Positions 43,393-51,453 of a stretch of DNA of 64,000 nucleotides are shown here, piece after piece. The notes under the pieces were generated by a model. It was not told the DNA's origin and did not search any database. It saw nothing but the letters and a program-made list of their open reading frames with translations. The position numbers and the translations under genes are program-made. The number at the start of each line of letters is the position of its first letter. Position 1 is the first letter of the stretch. Origin of the DNA: JAVBLV01 sp031553195 (lineage in GTDB: Bacteria; Bacteroidota; Bacteroidia; Bacteroidales; P3); contig JAVBLV010000033.1 in assembly GCA_031553195.1 (NCBI GenBank), positions 1-64,000 of the forward strand, in the 5' to 3' direction.

Positions 43393-44646
43393 ATGCTTTA
43401 CTATTTATTCGATTGGTTACATAAAGCTTATGATTTTCCGGGAGCCGGCGTATTTCAATATATTTCGTTCCGTTCGGCGATGGCCATTATTACCTCCCTG
43501 CTGATTACAGTCGTTTTCGGTAAAAATCTGATTAATTTCTTACGCCGGAAACAAGTTGGGGAAACCGTTCGCGATCTTGGCCTGAACGGACAGTTGGAAA
43601 AACAAGGAACGCCTACAATGGGGGGATTCATTATTCTGGCTGGCATATTGATCCCCACCTTGCTATTCACCAAGTTGGAAAATATTTATATCATCTTAAT
43701 GATTGTTACCACTATTTGGTTGGGATTTATCGGATTTCTGGACGATTACATTAAAGTGTTTAAAAAGAATAAAGAAGGATTAGCCGGAAAATTTAAGATT
43801 TTGGGACAAATTATCTTGGGATTATTTGTGGGACTTGTCATTATGTTTCATCCCGATATTAGAATGAAAGAAAAACAAACCATTGAAAGATATGTGAGGA
43901 CGCACAATATCCAACATGAGAATGCTTATAACAGAGCCAAAAGTGAATTTTCCGCCAACCCTATCAAGTCAACTAAAACCACTATTCCATTTGTAAAAAA
44001 CAATGAATTTGACTACTCCTCGCTGATCTCCTGGATTGGAAAAGGAGCAAAAAAATACACATGGATAGTTTTCGTGTTAATAACCATTTTTATTATTACC
44101 GCCATGTCCAATGCCACCAATCTTACCGATGGGATAGACGGATTAGCTACGGGAAGTTCTGCTATAGTCGGAGCAACTTTAGCAATTCTGGCTTGGTTAT
44201 CGGGCAACATCATCACGTCCAACTATCTTAATATTATGTACCTGCCCAATATCGGAGAATTAACCATTTTTATTGCGGCGTTTGTTGGAGCGACTATCGG
44301 TTTTCTTTGGTATAATACCTATCCGGCGCAAATTTTTATGGGGGATACCGGTTCATTGGCTATTGGAGGTATTATTGCCGTTTTTGCTATTCTTATTCGT
44401 AAAGAACTGTTACTTCCGATTTTATGCGGAATTTTCCTGGTTGAAAATCTATCGGTTGTCATGCAGGTTAGCTATTTCAAATATACAAAACGAAAAACAG
44501 GAATCGGGAGACGTATTTTCCTTATGTCTCCGCTTCATCATCATTATCAAAAGCGCGGATTTGCCGAGCCCAAAATCGTACAACGCTTCTTCATTATCGG
44601 AATTCTGTTGGCAGTATTAAGCATTGTCACATTAAAACTTCGCTAA
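43393..44646 (+). CDS. mraY: Phospho-MurNAc-pentapeptide translocase
   Basis: 417 residues, about ten membrane helices. It forms lipid I on undecaprenyl phosphate. Family motifs: KQGTPTMGGFIILAGI, FLDDYIKVFKKNKEGLAGKFK (the DDY pair binds Mg and substrate), NATNLTDGIDGLATGSS, and MGDTGSLAIGG, ending with SPLHHHYQKRG. A hydrophilic stretch of about 60 residues between helices (about 155-215) is normal for Bacteroidetes MraY. It precedes the reduced murD by 70 bp. Confidence 0.96.
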   Translation: MLYYLFDWLHKAYDFPGAGVFQYISFRSAMAIITSLLITVVFGKNLINFLRRKQVGETVRDLGLNGQLEKQGTPTMGGFIILAGILIPTLLFTKLENIYIILMIVTTIWLGFIGFLDDYIKVFKKNKEGLAGKFKILGQIILGLFVGLVIMFHPDIRMKEKQTIERYVRTHNIQHENAYNRAKSEFSANPIKSTKTTIPFVKNNEFDYSSLISWIGKGAKKYTWIVFVLITIFIITAMSNATNLTDGIDGLATGSSAIVGATLAILAWLSGNIITSNYLNIMYLPNIGELTIFIAAFVGATIGFLWYNTYPAQIFMGDTGSLAIGGIIAVFAILIRKELLLPILCGIFLVENLSVVMQVSYFKYTKRKTGIGRRIFLMSPLHHHYQKRGFAEPKIVQRFFIIGILLAVLSIVTLKLR

Positions 44647-44716
44647 AAAGTAATTTTAAATATACTGAGAACAAGATAAAAAATTAAGATCTAAAATTTT
44701 ATAACAATATTAAACT

Positions 44717-45256
44717 ATGAATTTTGAATTATTAGCCAGACAGGGGAGAACGAAATTACATCCGGGACTTGCGGGAATCAACCGTAATAAATTGGTTCAG
44801 CTGCGCAACGAGAGTCTGCGTAATTGCTTCTCGTCGTTTAACGAAACCGAAAACCGATTGGATGTTTTTGCGCGCATTCACGATATCGAATATATCAACG
44901 ATTCCGCATCCGAAACGCCTAATTCCACATGGTTTTCATTGGAAAATATGACAAAACCTACCATTTGGATTGCTTGTTGCGGAAATGATCAGACAGATCC
45001 CACAAGTTTGATTCCTTTGGCTCTTGAGAAAGTAAGGATTCTTTTTTGTATTGGTAGCGAGAATCAAAATTTCAAACGAATTTTTGAAGGGATAATACCC
45101 GTCATTTTTCAAGTAGAAAGTTTATCCGAAGCCGTTAAAAAAGCTTCGTATTTTTCGCAATCTAACGAAGCCGTCCTCTTCTCTCCCGCCTGTTCAACTT
45201 ATAAAACAGCCAATCAATGGGCGGAAGAATTTAAAAAAGCAGTATATGAATTGTAA
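44717..45256 (+). CDS. murD: MurD reduced to its C-terminal domain (murD remnant)
   Basis: 179 residues where full MurD has about 440. The whole product aligns with the C-terminal (glutamate-binding) domain plus the last linker: NESLRNCFSSFNETENRLDVFARI, then IEYINDSASETPNSTWFSLE, MTKPTIWIACCGNDQT and VLFSPACSTY in family form. The N-terminal UDP-binding domain and the central GTNGKTT ATPase domain are absent; the gap to mraY is only 70 bp, so they are deleted rather than frameshifted. The family motif NDSKATN is altered to NDSASETP (61-68), losing the Lys. The ending after SPAC lacks the D-x-F-x-x-Y-x-x-R-G segment. It cannot be a ligase by itself; either a remnant or a repurposed domain. 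Confidence 0.88.
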   Translation: MNFELLARQGRTKLHPGLAGINRNKLVQLRNESLRNCFSSFNETENRLDVFARIHDIEYINDSASETPNSTWFSLENMTKPTIWIACCGNDQTDPTSLIPLALEKVRILFCIGSENQNFKRIFEGIIPVIFQVESLSEAVKKASYFSQSNEAVLFSPACSTYKTANQWAEEFKKAVYEL

Positions 45257-45342
45257 TTTTTTTGAGTTGAGAATTTTATTATGGCAAGCACATATTTATT
45301 TTTGACTTGCGCTTATTAGTAAATCATGAATGGATATAATAT

Positions 45343-46554
45343 ATGAATTTGTTTTTTAAGAATATACGTTTACGCGGGGATAAAGTAATCTGGATCATTC
45401 TCATTTTCCTGATGCTGATCTCTTTATTAGAGGTGTACAGTTCTATCGGAAAATTTGCCCACGACCGGATGGCCGGAAATACAACCAAGCTATTTTTCAA
45501 GCATTTGCTTATTATTATTTTAGGATTAGGCGTTATTATTCTTATCAGCAACATCCGGTACACCCGTTTTTCTATTCTGGCAAAACTCGGTTACTATATT
45601 TCCATTCCTCTATTAGCCTTTACATTTATTGTAGGCTTAACTTCCAGTAAAGCGGCCGGACGTTGGTTAGAAATTCCTATTATCGGTTCTTTCCAACCTT
45701 CCGAAATGGTAAAATTTATTATTATTATTTATCTTGCCCGGCTTATTACTTTAAAGAAAGACTCCATAAAATCAATTACAACTTTTCGCAGTTTGCTCAT
45801 TCCTCCCATGTTGGCAAGCGTGCTTATTTTCCCCGAGAATTTTTCAACGGCAGCCTTGCTCTTTTTTGTTTGTTTTTCATTAATGTTTATAGGAGGCGTA
45901 CGATTTAAATATTGGGCGACGCTCTGCATAATCGGAGTCGTCGGTTTAGGTATCTTTTTTGCTGTTATTTCAGCATTCGATATCAAAGTCTTGGATCGCT
46001 CCGAAACCTGGTCGAACCGTATTGAAGAATACATGGCTCGCGATAAAGAAGCCATTACTCAAGTCAATGTAGCCAAAATGGCAATTGCCAGCGGAGGAGT
46101 GATTGGGAAAATGCCCGGCAATACCATACAAGGAAGATTGCTGAGCGAATCGCATAACGATTTTATCTACGCCGTTATTATTGAAGAGCTCGGATTAATT
46201 GGCGGAATAATTGTACTTTTGTTATACTTGATGTTTTTTTACCGTTGCATGCGAATTGCATTCAAAGCGGAGGGGCAATTTGCCGCTCTCACGGCAGTAG
46301 GCCTCGGATTAATGCTGACCGTGCAAGCACTTGTCAATATGGGAGTAGCCGTAAATCTTTTACCGGTAACGGGACAAACGTTACCTTTTATCAGCTATGG
46401 AGGAACGTCGTTTCTGTTTTCCAGCGTTGCGGCAGGAATTATTCTTAGTATCAGCGGAGAAGTTCAAAAGAAAGAAGATCAGGAACAACTTAATGAAGAA
46501 AAAGAACTAGCCAAAGAATTTGAAGAAACAACCCAAACGGAGGAAGGAAAATAG
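45343..46554 (+). CDS. ftsW: Septal SEDS glycosyltransferase FtsW
   Basis: 403 residues, ten membrane helices. It polymerises lipid II at the septum together with FtsI. SEDS motifs: KAAGRWLEIPIIGSFQPSEMVKF (the LGxxxQPSE region), ESHNDFIYAVIIEELGLIGG (the catalytic loop Asp/Glu area) and LPVTGQTLPFISYGGTSFL. The acidic C-terminal tail (about 375-403; KKEDQEQLNEEKELAKEFEE) is charged and may contact other division proteins. It is 87 bp after the murD remnant. A MITE-like copy separates it from murG. Confidence 0.96.
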   Translation: MNLFFKNIRLRGDKVIWIILIFLMLISLLEVYSSIGKFAHDRMAGNTTKLFFKHLLIIILGLGVIILISNIRYTRFSILAKLGYYISIPLLAFTFIVGLTSSKAAGRWLEIPIIGSFQPSEMVKFIIIIYLARLITLKKDSIKSITTFRSLLIPPMLASVLIFPENFSTAALLFFVCFSLMFIGGVRFKYWATLCIIGVVGLGIFFAVISAFDIKVLDRSETWSNRIEEYMARDKEAITQVNVAKMAIASGGVIGKMPGNTIQGRLLSESHNDFIYAVIIEELGLIGGIIVLLLYLMFFYRCMRIAFKAEGQFAALTAVGLGLMLTVQALVNMGVAVNLLPVTGQTLPFISYGGTSFLFSSVAAGIILSISGEVQKKEDQEQLNEEKELAKEFEETTQTEEGK

Positions 46555-46596
46555 ATACTCGGTTAACGTAAAATGAAAAGCGATCAGTTTGGGACT

Positions 46597-46762
46597 AAGA
46601 GGTTGTTTAAATTTTTGTGGAAAAGATTTTGAGAGATAAAAATAGCGAGTTTGCAGGCGGGATTTTTCAAGAATAGTAGAACTATTTGGTAAAAATTCCG
46701 ACAAAAAAGCGCATTTTTAGACTCCAAATACTTCATAGAAAAATTTTAAAACAACCTCTAAA
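46597..46762 (+). mobile_element. MITE-like element, copy C (inside the dcw operon)
   Basis: GAGGTTGTTTAAATTTTTGTGG at the left (from 46599) and TTTTAAAACAACCTC at the right (to 46758), with TAA directly outside both ends, as in copy A. The core matches copy A almost base for base. It lies between ftsW and murG, in the same orientation as transcription, and would be transcribed within the operon as an approximately 160-nt hairpin-ended insert. Confidence 0.8.
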
Positions 46763-46795
46763 CAATTACACAAATAAATAACTCAACTACAGAGT

Positions 46796-47902
46796 ATGAA
46801 AGCAATCATAAGCGGAGGAGGAAGCGGAGGACATATTTTCCCTGCCATAGCCATTGCAAATGCCCTTAAACAACGCTTTCCCGAAATTGAAATTTTATTC
46901 ATCGGAGCCAAAGGCAAAATGGAAATGGAAAAAGTTCCGGCTGCCGGATATAATATCGTAGGGCTACCCATTGCCGGATTACAACGAAAACTTAGTTTGC
47001 GAAACTTATTAGTGCCGTTCAAACTTTTGAACAGTTTTTACAAAGCCCGTTCTATCATAAAAAAATTCAAACCTCAAATTGTGATAGGAGTAGGCGGTTA
47101 TGCCAGCGCGCCCACCTTAAGAATGGCCAACTCGCTGGGCATTTCGACCCTCATTCAAGAACAAAATTCATACCCCGGCGTTACCAATAAAATTCTTGCA
47201 AAAAAAACAAGCAAAATTTGCGTAGCTTATTCCGGAATGGAACGTTTTTTCCAGAAAGACAAAATCGTATTTACTGGAAATCCTGTACGTCAAGATATTG
47301 TCCAATTGAATGTTTCGAAAGAAGATATTTTCCAATATTTTGGAGTCGACGTCAACCAAACCGTTTTATTAGTAATTGGCGGAAGTTTAGGCGCGCGAAC
47401 TATCAATGAAAGTATTCATGCTAATCTTCAATATTTTAAAGACAAAGGACTACAAGTTATTTGGCAAACTGGCAAATGGTACTATCAAACGGCCTTAACT
47501 GCCGTGAAAGATGCGCAAGCTGGAAATGTAAAAGTCTTTGAATTTATCAGCCGGATGGACTTGGCTTATTCGGCGGCAGATTTTATTGTTTCACGCGCAG
47601 GCGCCATTGCCATCTCGGAACTTTGCTTAATCGGGAAACCGATGATTTTAATTCCTTCGCCCAACGTGTCGGAAGATCATCAAACAAAAAATGCATCGGC
47701 GCTTGTAGAAAAAGATGCGGCTATACTTGTCCGTGATGCGGAGGCCAAAGAACGGCTCCGACCTGTGTTCGAAAAATTACTAAACGATCCGGATCAACAA
47801 AAAACATTGTCGGGGAACAGCAAAAAATTAGGTATTCCGAACGCAGCAGATTTAATTGTGGACGAGATTATAAAACTGATTTCCGACCCATCGCAAGCAT
47901 AA
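46796..47902 (+). CDS. murG: Undecaprenyl-pyrophosphoryl-MurNAc-pentapeptide GlcNAc transferase
   Basis: 368 residues. It adds GlcNAc to lipid I to make lipid II. The N-terminal loop SGGGSGGHIFPAIAIANAL (5-23), ALGVGGYAS-like GVGGYASAPTL, EQNSYPGVTNK, GNPVRQD, GGSLGARTINES and the UDP-GlcNAc site SRAGAIAISEL are all present. It is a peripheral inner-membrane enzyme. Starts 34 bp after the MITE-like copy and is 12 bp before murC. Confidence 0.96.
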   Translation: MKAIISGGGSGGHIFPAIAIANALKQRFPEIEILFIGAKGKMEMEKVPAAGYNIVGLPIAGLQRKLSLRNLLVPFKLLNSFYKARSIIKKFKPQIVIGVGGYASAPTLRMANSLGISTLIQEQNSYPGVTNKILAKKTSKICVAYSGMERFFQKDKIVFTGNPVRQDIVQLNVSKEDIFQYFGVDVNQTVLLVIGGSLGARTINESIHANLQYFKDKGLQVIWQTGKWYYQTALTAVKDAQAGNVKVFEFISRMDLAYSAADFIVSRAGAIAISELCLIGKPMILIPSPNVSEDHQTKNASALVEKDAAILVRDAEAKERLRPVFEKLLNDPDQQKTLSGNSKKLGIPNAADLIVDEIIKLISDPSQA

Positions 47903-47913
47903 AACAAAAAGAA

Positions 47914-49251
47914 ATGCAAATTTATTATTTTTTGGGAATCGGCGGTATTGGGATGAGCGCTTTAGCGCGCTATTATCACCGCTTGGGATATAAAGTTTCG
48001 GGCTACGACCATGCCGAAACTTCTTTGACAAAAGAATTGATTTCCGAGGGAATTGAAGTACATTATGACGATAATCCGGACAAAATTCCTCAAAATCCGA
48101 ATTTGGTTATCTATACCCCTGCCGTTCCAAAAGAGACAAAAGAATTTCAACATATTATACAAAAACAATTTCCTCTCAAAAAGCGTTCGGAAGTATTAGG
48201 AGAAATAACGCGCCGGAAAACCTGTATTGCCGTTGCCGGAAGCCATGGGAAAACAACCGTATCTACGCTTATTGCTCATTTATTAAATGAAAGCAGATTG
48301 GGTTGCAATGCTCTTTTGGGCGGAATTTCCAAAAATTTCAACAGCAATATTCTCGTAAATCCGGAAAGCCCTTATGTTGTAGTCGAAGCCGACGAATTTG
48401 ACCGTTCTTTTCTTCAACTATATCCCTATTATACTGTGATTACTTCTGCAGATCCCGATCATTTGGACATTTATGAAAATCATGGAAAAATATTGGAGGC
48501 TTTCAGCACATTTGCCAATCAAACCCAACAAGAAGGAACGCTATTTATCAAAAGAGGAATTCCGTTAACGATTAATGATTCCATCCGTTATTTCACCTAT
48601 TCGTTTGATGATGTAAGCTCCGATTTTTACGTTTGGAACGTGCGCGTTTATAAAGGAAGTTATTTTTTCGATTTGCGTCATCCTAACGGAACTTTATTTG
48701 ATTTAAAACTCAATTATCCCGGTTTACATAACATAGAAAATAGCGTTGCCGCTATTGCCGTAGCTATGCAATGCGGATTGGAAGAAGCCGAAATACGTAA
48801 AGGCTTACAGACTTTTGCAGGCGTAAAACGTCGCTTTGATTACCGCATTAAAACGCCGGATTTTATTTATATCGACGATTATGCGCATCATCCAAAAGAA
48901 ATTGAAATGTGCATAAAATCAGTGCGTAACCTTTATCCTTCAAAAAGAATTACAGGCGTTTTTCAACCTCATTTATATTCCCGTACGCGCGATTTTGCGG
49001 ATGAATTTGCCCGCGCGCTCGAATTATTGGATGAAGTCATTTTATTAGATATTTACCCTGCCCGCGAACAACCCATCAAAGGAATTGATTCGAAATTTCT
49101 ATTGACAAAAATCAATAAAATGGATAAATACCTTGCTACTAAAGAGCAATTGACTGATTTATTGAAAGCATTGAATCCGGAGGTACTACTTACGCTCGGA
49201 GCCGGAGATATTGACAAATTGGTAGCCTCGATAGAAAAAGAATTCAGTTAG
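47914..49251 (+). CDS. murC: UDP-N-acetylmuramate--L-alanine ligase
   Basis: 445 residues, a complete Mur ligase: GIGGIGMSALARYYHRLGYKVSGYD in the UDP-binding domain (7-31), ATP loop VAGSHGKTTVSTLIAHLL, EADEFDRSFLQLYP, and the C-terminal DDYAHHPKEIE and GVFQPHLYSRTRDF. It adds the first alanine of the stem peptide. It is the last gene of the cluster here: ftsQ, ftsA and ftsZ, which normally follow in Bacteroidales, are not present. Confidence 0.97.
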   Translation: MQIYYFLGIGGIGMSALARYYHRLGYKVSGYDHAETSLTKELISEGIEVHYDDNPDKIPQNPNLVIYTPAVPKETKEFQHIIQKQFPLKKRSEVLGEITRRKTCIAVAGSHGKTTVSTLIAHLLNESRLGCNALLGGISKNFNSNILVNPESPYVVVEADEFDRSFLQLYPYYTVITSADPDHLDIYENHGKILEAFSTFANQTQQEGTLFIKRGIPLTINDSIRYFTYSFDDVSSDFYVWNVRVYKGSYFFDLRHPNGTLFDLKLNYPGLHNIENSVAAIAVAMQCGLEEAEIRKGLQTFAGVKRRFDYRIKTPDFIYIDDYAHHPKEIEMCIKSVRNLYPSKRITGVFQPHLYSRTRDFADEFARALELLDEVILLDIYPAREQPIKGIDSKFLLTKINKMDKYLATKEQLTDLLKALNPEVLLTLGAGDIDKLVASIEKEFS

Positions 49252-49287
49252 CATTTGATTTTTTCTACTGAACCTTATGATTATGAG

Positions 49288-49316
49288 TCAGGGTATGACT
49301 CTAAGTCATACCCTGA
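49288..49316. repeat. 29-nt dispersed palindrome, copy 3
   Basis: A 13-bp perfect stem, TCAGGGTATGACT with AGTCATACCCTGA, around the loop CTA. Compared with copy 1 two adjacent pairs have changed on both arms. It is preceded by GATTATGAG (copy 1 has GATTATGGG). It sits 36 bp after murC, exactly where the dcw cluster breaks off. Confidence 0.85.
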
Positions 49317-49343
49317 CTGAACTATCAAATAAAAAATAAATAA

Positions 49344-50372
49344 ATGAAAAGAGGTTTTGGCAGCGACAATCATTCCGGAATTCATCCGGAAATTCTAAAC
49401 GCAATTTTTGAAGCGAATGTAGGACATGCCATGGCTTATGGCGAAGACGAATGGACGCAGGAAATAGAAACTATTTTTAAACAGGCTTTCGGACAGGAAG
49501 CCAACGCCTTTCTGGTTTTTAATGGAACTGGCGCCAATGTTCTGGCTTTGAAAGCTATGACGCAATCTTTTCAAGCCGTCATATGTGCCGATACAGCGCA
49601 TATTCATGTGGATGAATGCGGCGCGCCGGAACATTTTTTGGGAGGGACATTATTGTTAGTTAACACATCTGATGGGAAAATAACCGTGGAGGGAGTTGAA
49701 CAATATTTTAAAAACTTTGGATTCCAACATCATATACAACCCAAAGTCATTTCCATTTCACAGCCTACGGAGTTAGGAACATTATATCAGCCTGACGAAA
49801 TTGTTGCTTTGGCCAATTTGGCCCATGAAAACAATATGTATTTACACGTAGACGGGGCTCGCTTTTCTAATGCCGCCGCAGCTTTAAACATGTCGCTTAA
49901 AGAACTCTCGGCCGACCTGGGCGTCGACGCTCTGTCATTTGGGGGAACCAAAAATGGTCTGATGATGGGCGAAGCCGTCATCTTCTTTCGTCCCGAATTG
50001 GCCGAAAATTTTGTATACCGACGGAAACAGGTTGCGCAACTTTATTCTAAAATGCGGTTCATGTCCGCTCAATTTAAAGCGTACTTTAAAGATGATCTAT
50101 GGAAAAAACTTGCTCAACATTCCAATAACATGGCGCAGTTACTGGCTCAAAAAATATTAGAAATAAAACAAGTGCAAATTGTACAGAAAGTAGAAGTAAA
50201 TGGCGTCTTTGCCCGGATGGCCCCGGAAATTATTGCCGCCTTACTAGAAGATTACTTTTTTTACGAATGGGACGAGGAGCAACATGAAGTCCGTTGGCTA
50301 TGTTCTTGGGATACAACCGAAGACGATATTAATTCTTTTACAGAAAAATTACGCCGGATTACTATGCGCTAA
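49344..50372 (+). CDS. Threonine aldolase family PLP enzyme
   Basis: 342 residues, fold-type I PLP enzyme of the beta-eliminating lyase group. It opens GFGSDNHSGIHPEILNA, has CGAPEHFLGG, the strand HVDGARFSNAAAALN (PLP-binding Asp and substrate Arg), and FGGTKNGLMMGEAV with the PLP lysine. It is probably a low-specificity L-threonine aldolase cleaving L-threonine or L-allo-threonine to glycine and acetaldehyde; a tryptophanase-like role is unlikely. It converges on the MCE gene with a 19-bp gap. Confidence 0.92.
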   Translation: MKRGFGSDNHSGIHPEILNAIFEANVGHAMAYGEDEWTQEIETIFKQAFGQEANAFLVFNGTGANVLALKAMTQSFQAVICADTAHIHVDECGAPEHFLGGTLLLVNTSDGKITVEGVEQYFKNFGFQHHIQPKVISISQPTELGTLYQPDEIVALANLAHENNMYLHVDGARFSNAAAALNMSLKELSADLGVDALSFGGTKNGLMMGEAVIFFRPELAENFVYRRKQVAQLYSKMRFMSAQFKAYFKDDLWKKLAQHSNNMAQLLAQKILEIKQVQIVQKVEVNGVFARMAPEIIAALLEDYFFYEWDEEQHEVRWLCSWDTTEDDINSFTEKLRRITMR

Positions 50373-50391
50373 TGCCCCTGCAATTATTCGT

Positions 50392-51351
50392 TTAAAATAT
50401 GGAAATGTGTATGTACCTCTTCGGATTCTTGCGTATGTCATCTATTAATAAATCCAGATTTTTTATACTCCTCTCCATATTCGAATAGAGGGAGTCATTG
50501 TTAATAAGCATACCCATATTCCCTTTTCCTCCGTCAATTTTCTTAAGAATATTCGACAAAGACTCCATAGAAGAATTGGCATCTCTCAATGTCTTGGATA
50601 TATTCGATTTGGCTAAAGAGTCGCTAAGATTTGAAAAATTTGTAATCACATTAGATAACTTATCATTATTCTCTCTTAAATTACTGCTTACGCTTTCCAC
50701 ATTGGTAAGAATAGACGACACCTTTTTCTTTTCGCTCTCCATTAAGCCATCCAGTTGAACGGATACTCTTGATAAATGTAAAGACATAGTGTTAATCTGC
50801 TGTAGCGTTTGAACAAGATCTGCCTGGGTTTGAGTATTCAGCACAAATTTAACGGATGAAATAACAGTATCCAGATTGTTTAATATAGACTCCGCTCTAT
50901 CTTTGATGGGTTTCAGTTGTTTGGCCACTTCGTCCAACATCCCTGCGCCGCCAACAAAATCAGATTGAATTGTATCCCCTTCCTCGCAATACACGCGAGC
51001 GTCTCCCATGATAATTTCCAAAGCCTTCGAACCTAAAATATCCGAACTGTACACTCTTGTTGAAGAATTAATAGGTAACCGGATATCCGATCGAATCTCA
51101 AAATCAAGTATAAACTTTTTTAATTTGGCGTCTTGATAAGTAATATTTTTTAAACGCCCTACCTTTAGTCCGTTAATAAAAACCGAAGCAGAAGGAGTTA
51201 CTCCATTCAAATCAGAATAAACAGCGTAATAAGTCTTCCTACTACTGAAAATATCCCTTCCTTTCAGGAAATTAATTCCCCATATAAGCATCCCAATTAC
51301 AAATATGGCAATAATTCCTACTTTGACTTCTGTTCGTAATTTTATATTCAT
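50392..51351 (-). CDS. MlaD/MCE domain protein
   Basis: 319 residues. One N-terminal membrane helix (about 11-28) precedes a single MCE domain (about 38-115; YYAVYSDLNGVTPSASVFINGLKVGRLKNI in family form). A long helical, coiled-coil-like C-terminal region follows (about 150-310) with repeated Ser/Asn/Leu. MCE proteins form hexameric rings or tubes that move lipids between membranes. The ATPase and permease partners are not in the window. It lies 100 bp after the amidase gene on the same strand. Confidence 0.92.
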   Translation of the reverse strand: MNIKLRTEVKVGIIAIFVIGMLIWGINFLKGRDIFSSRKTYYAVYSDLNGVTPSASVFINGLKVGRLKNITYQDAKLKKFILDFEIRSDIRLPINSSTRVYSSDILGSKALEIIMGDARVYCEEGDTIQSDFVGGAGMLDEVAKQLKPIKDRAESILNNLDTVISSVKFVLNTQTQADLVQTLQQINTMSLHLSRVSVQLDGLMESEKKKVSSILTNVESVSSNLRENNDKLSNVITNFSNLSDSLAKSNISKTLRDANSSMESLSNILKKIDGGKGNMGMLINNDSLYSNMERSIKNLDLLIDDIRKNPKRYIHISIF

Positions 51352-51453
51352 CCTATTATTTTTTCGTAAACGCTAAAGATTGAAGACTGTTCGAGAAAAT
51401 TTCTACAAAATAATCCCCAGCCCGACGTTCTACTTTTGTCTTTTAAAAATTTG

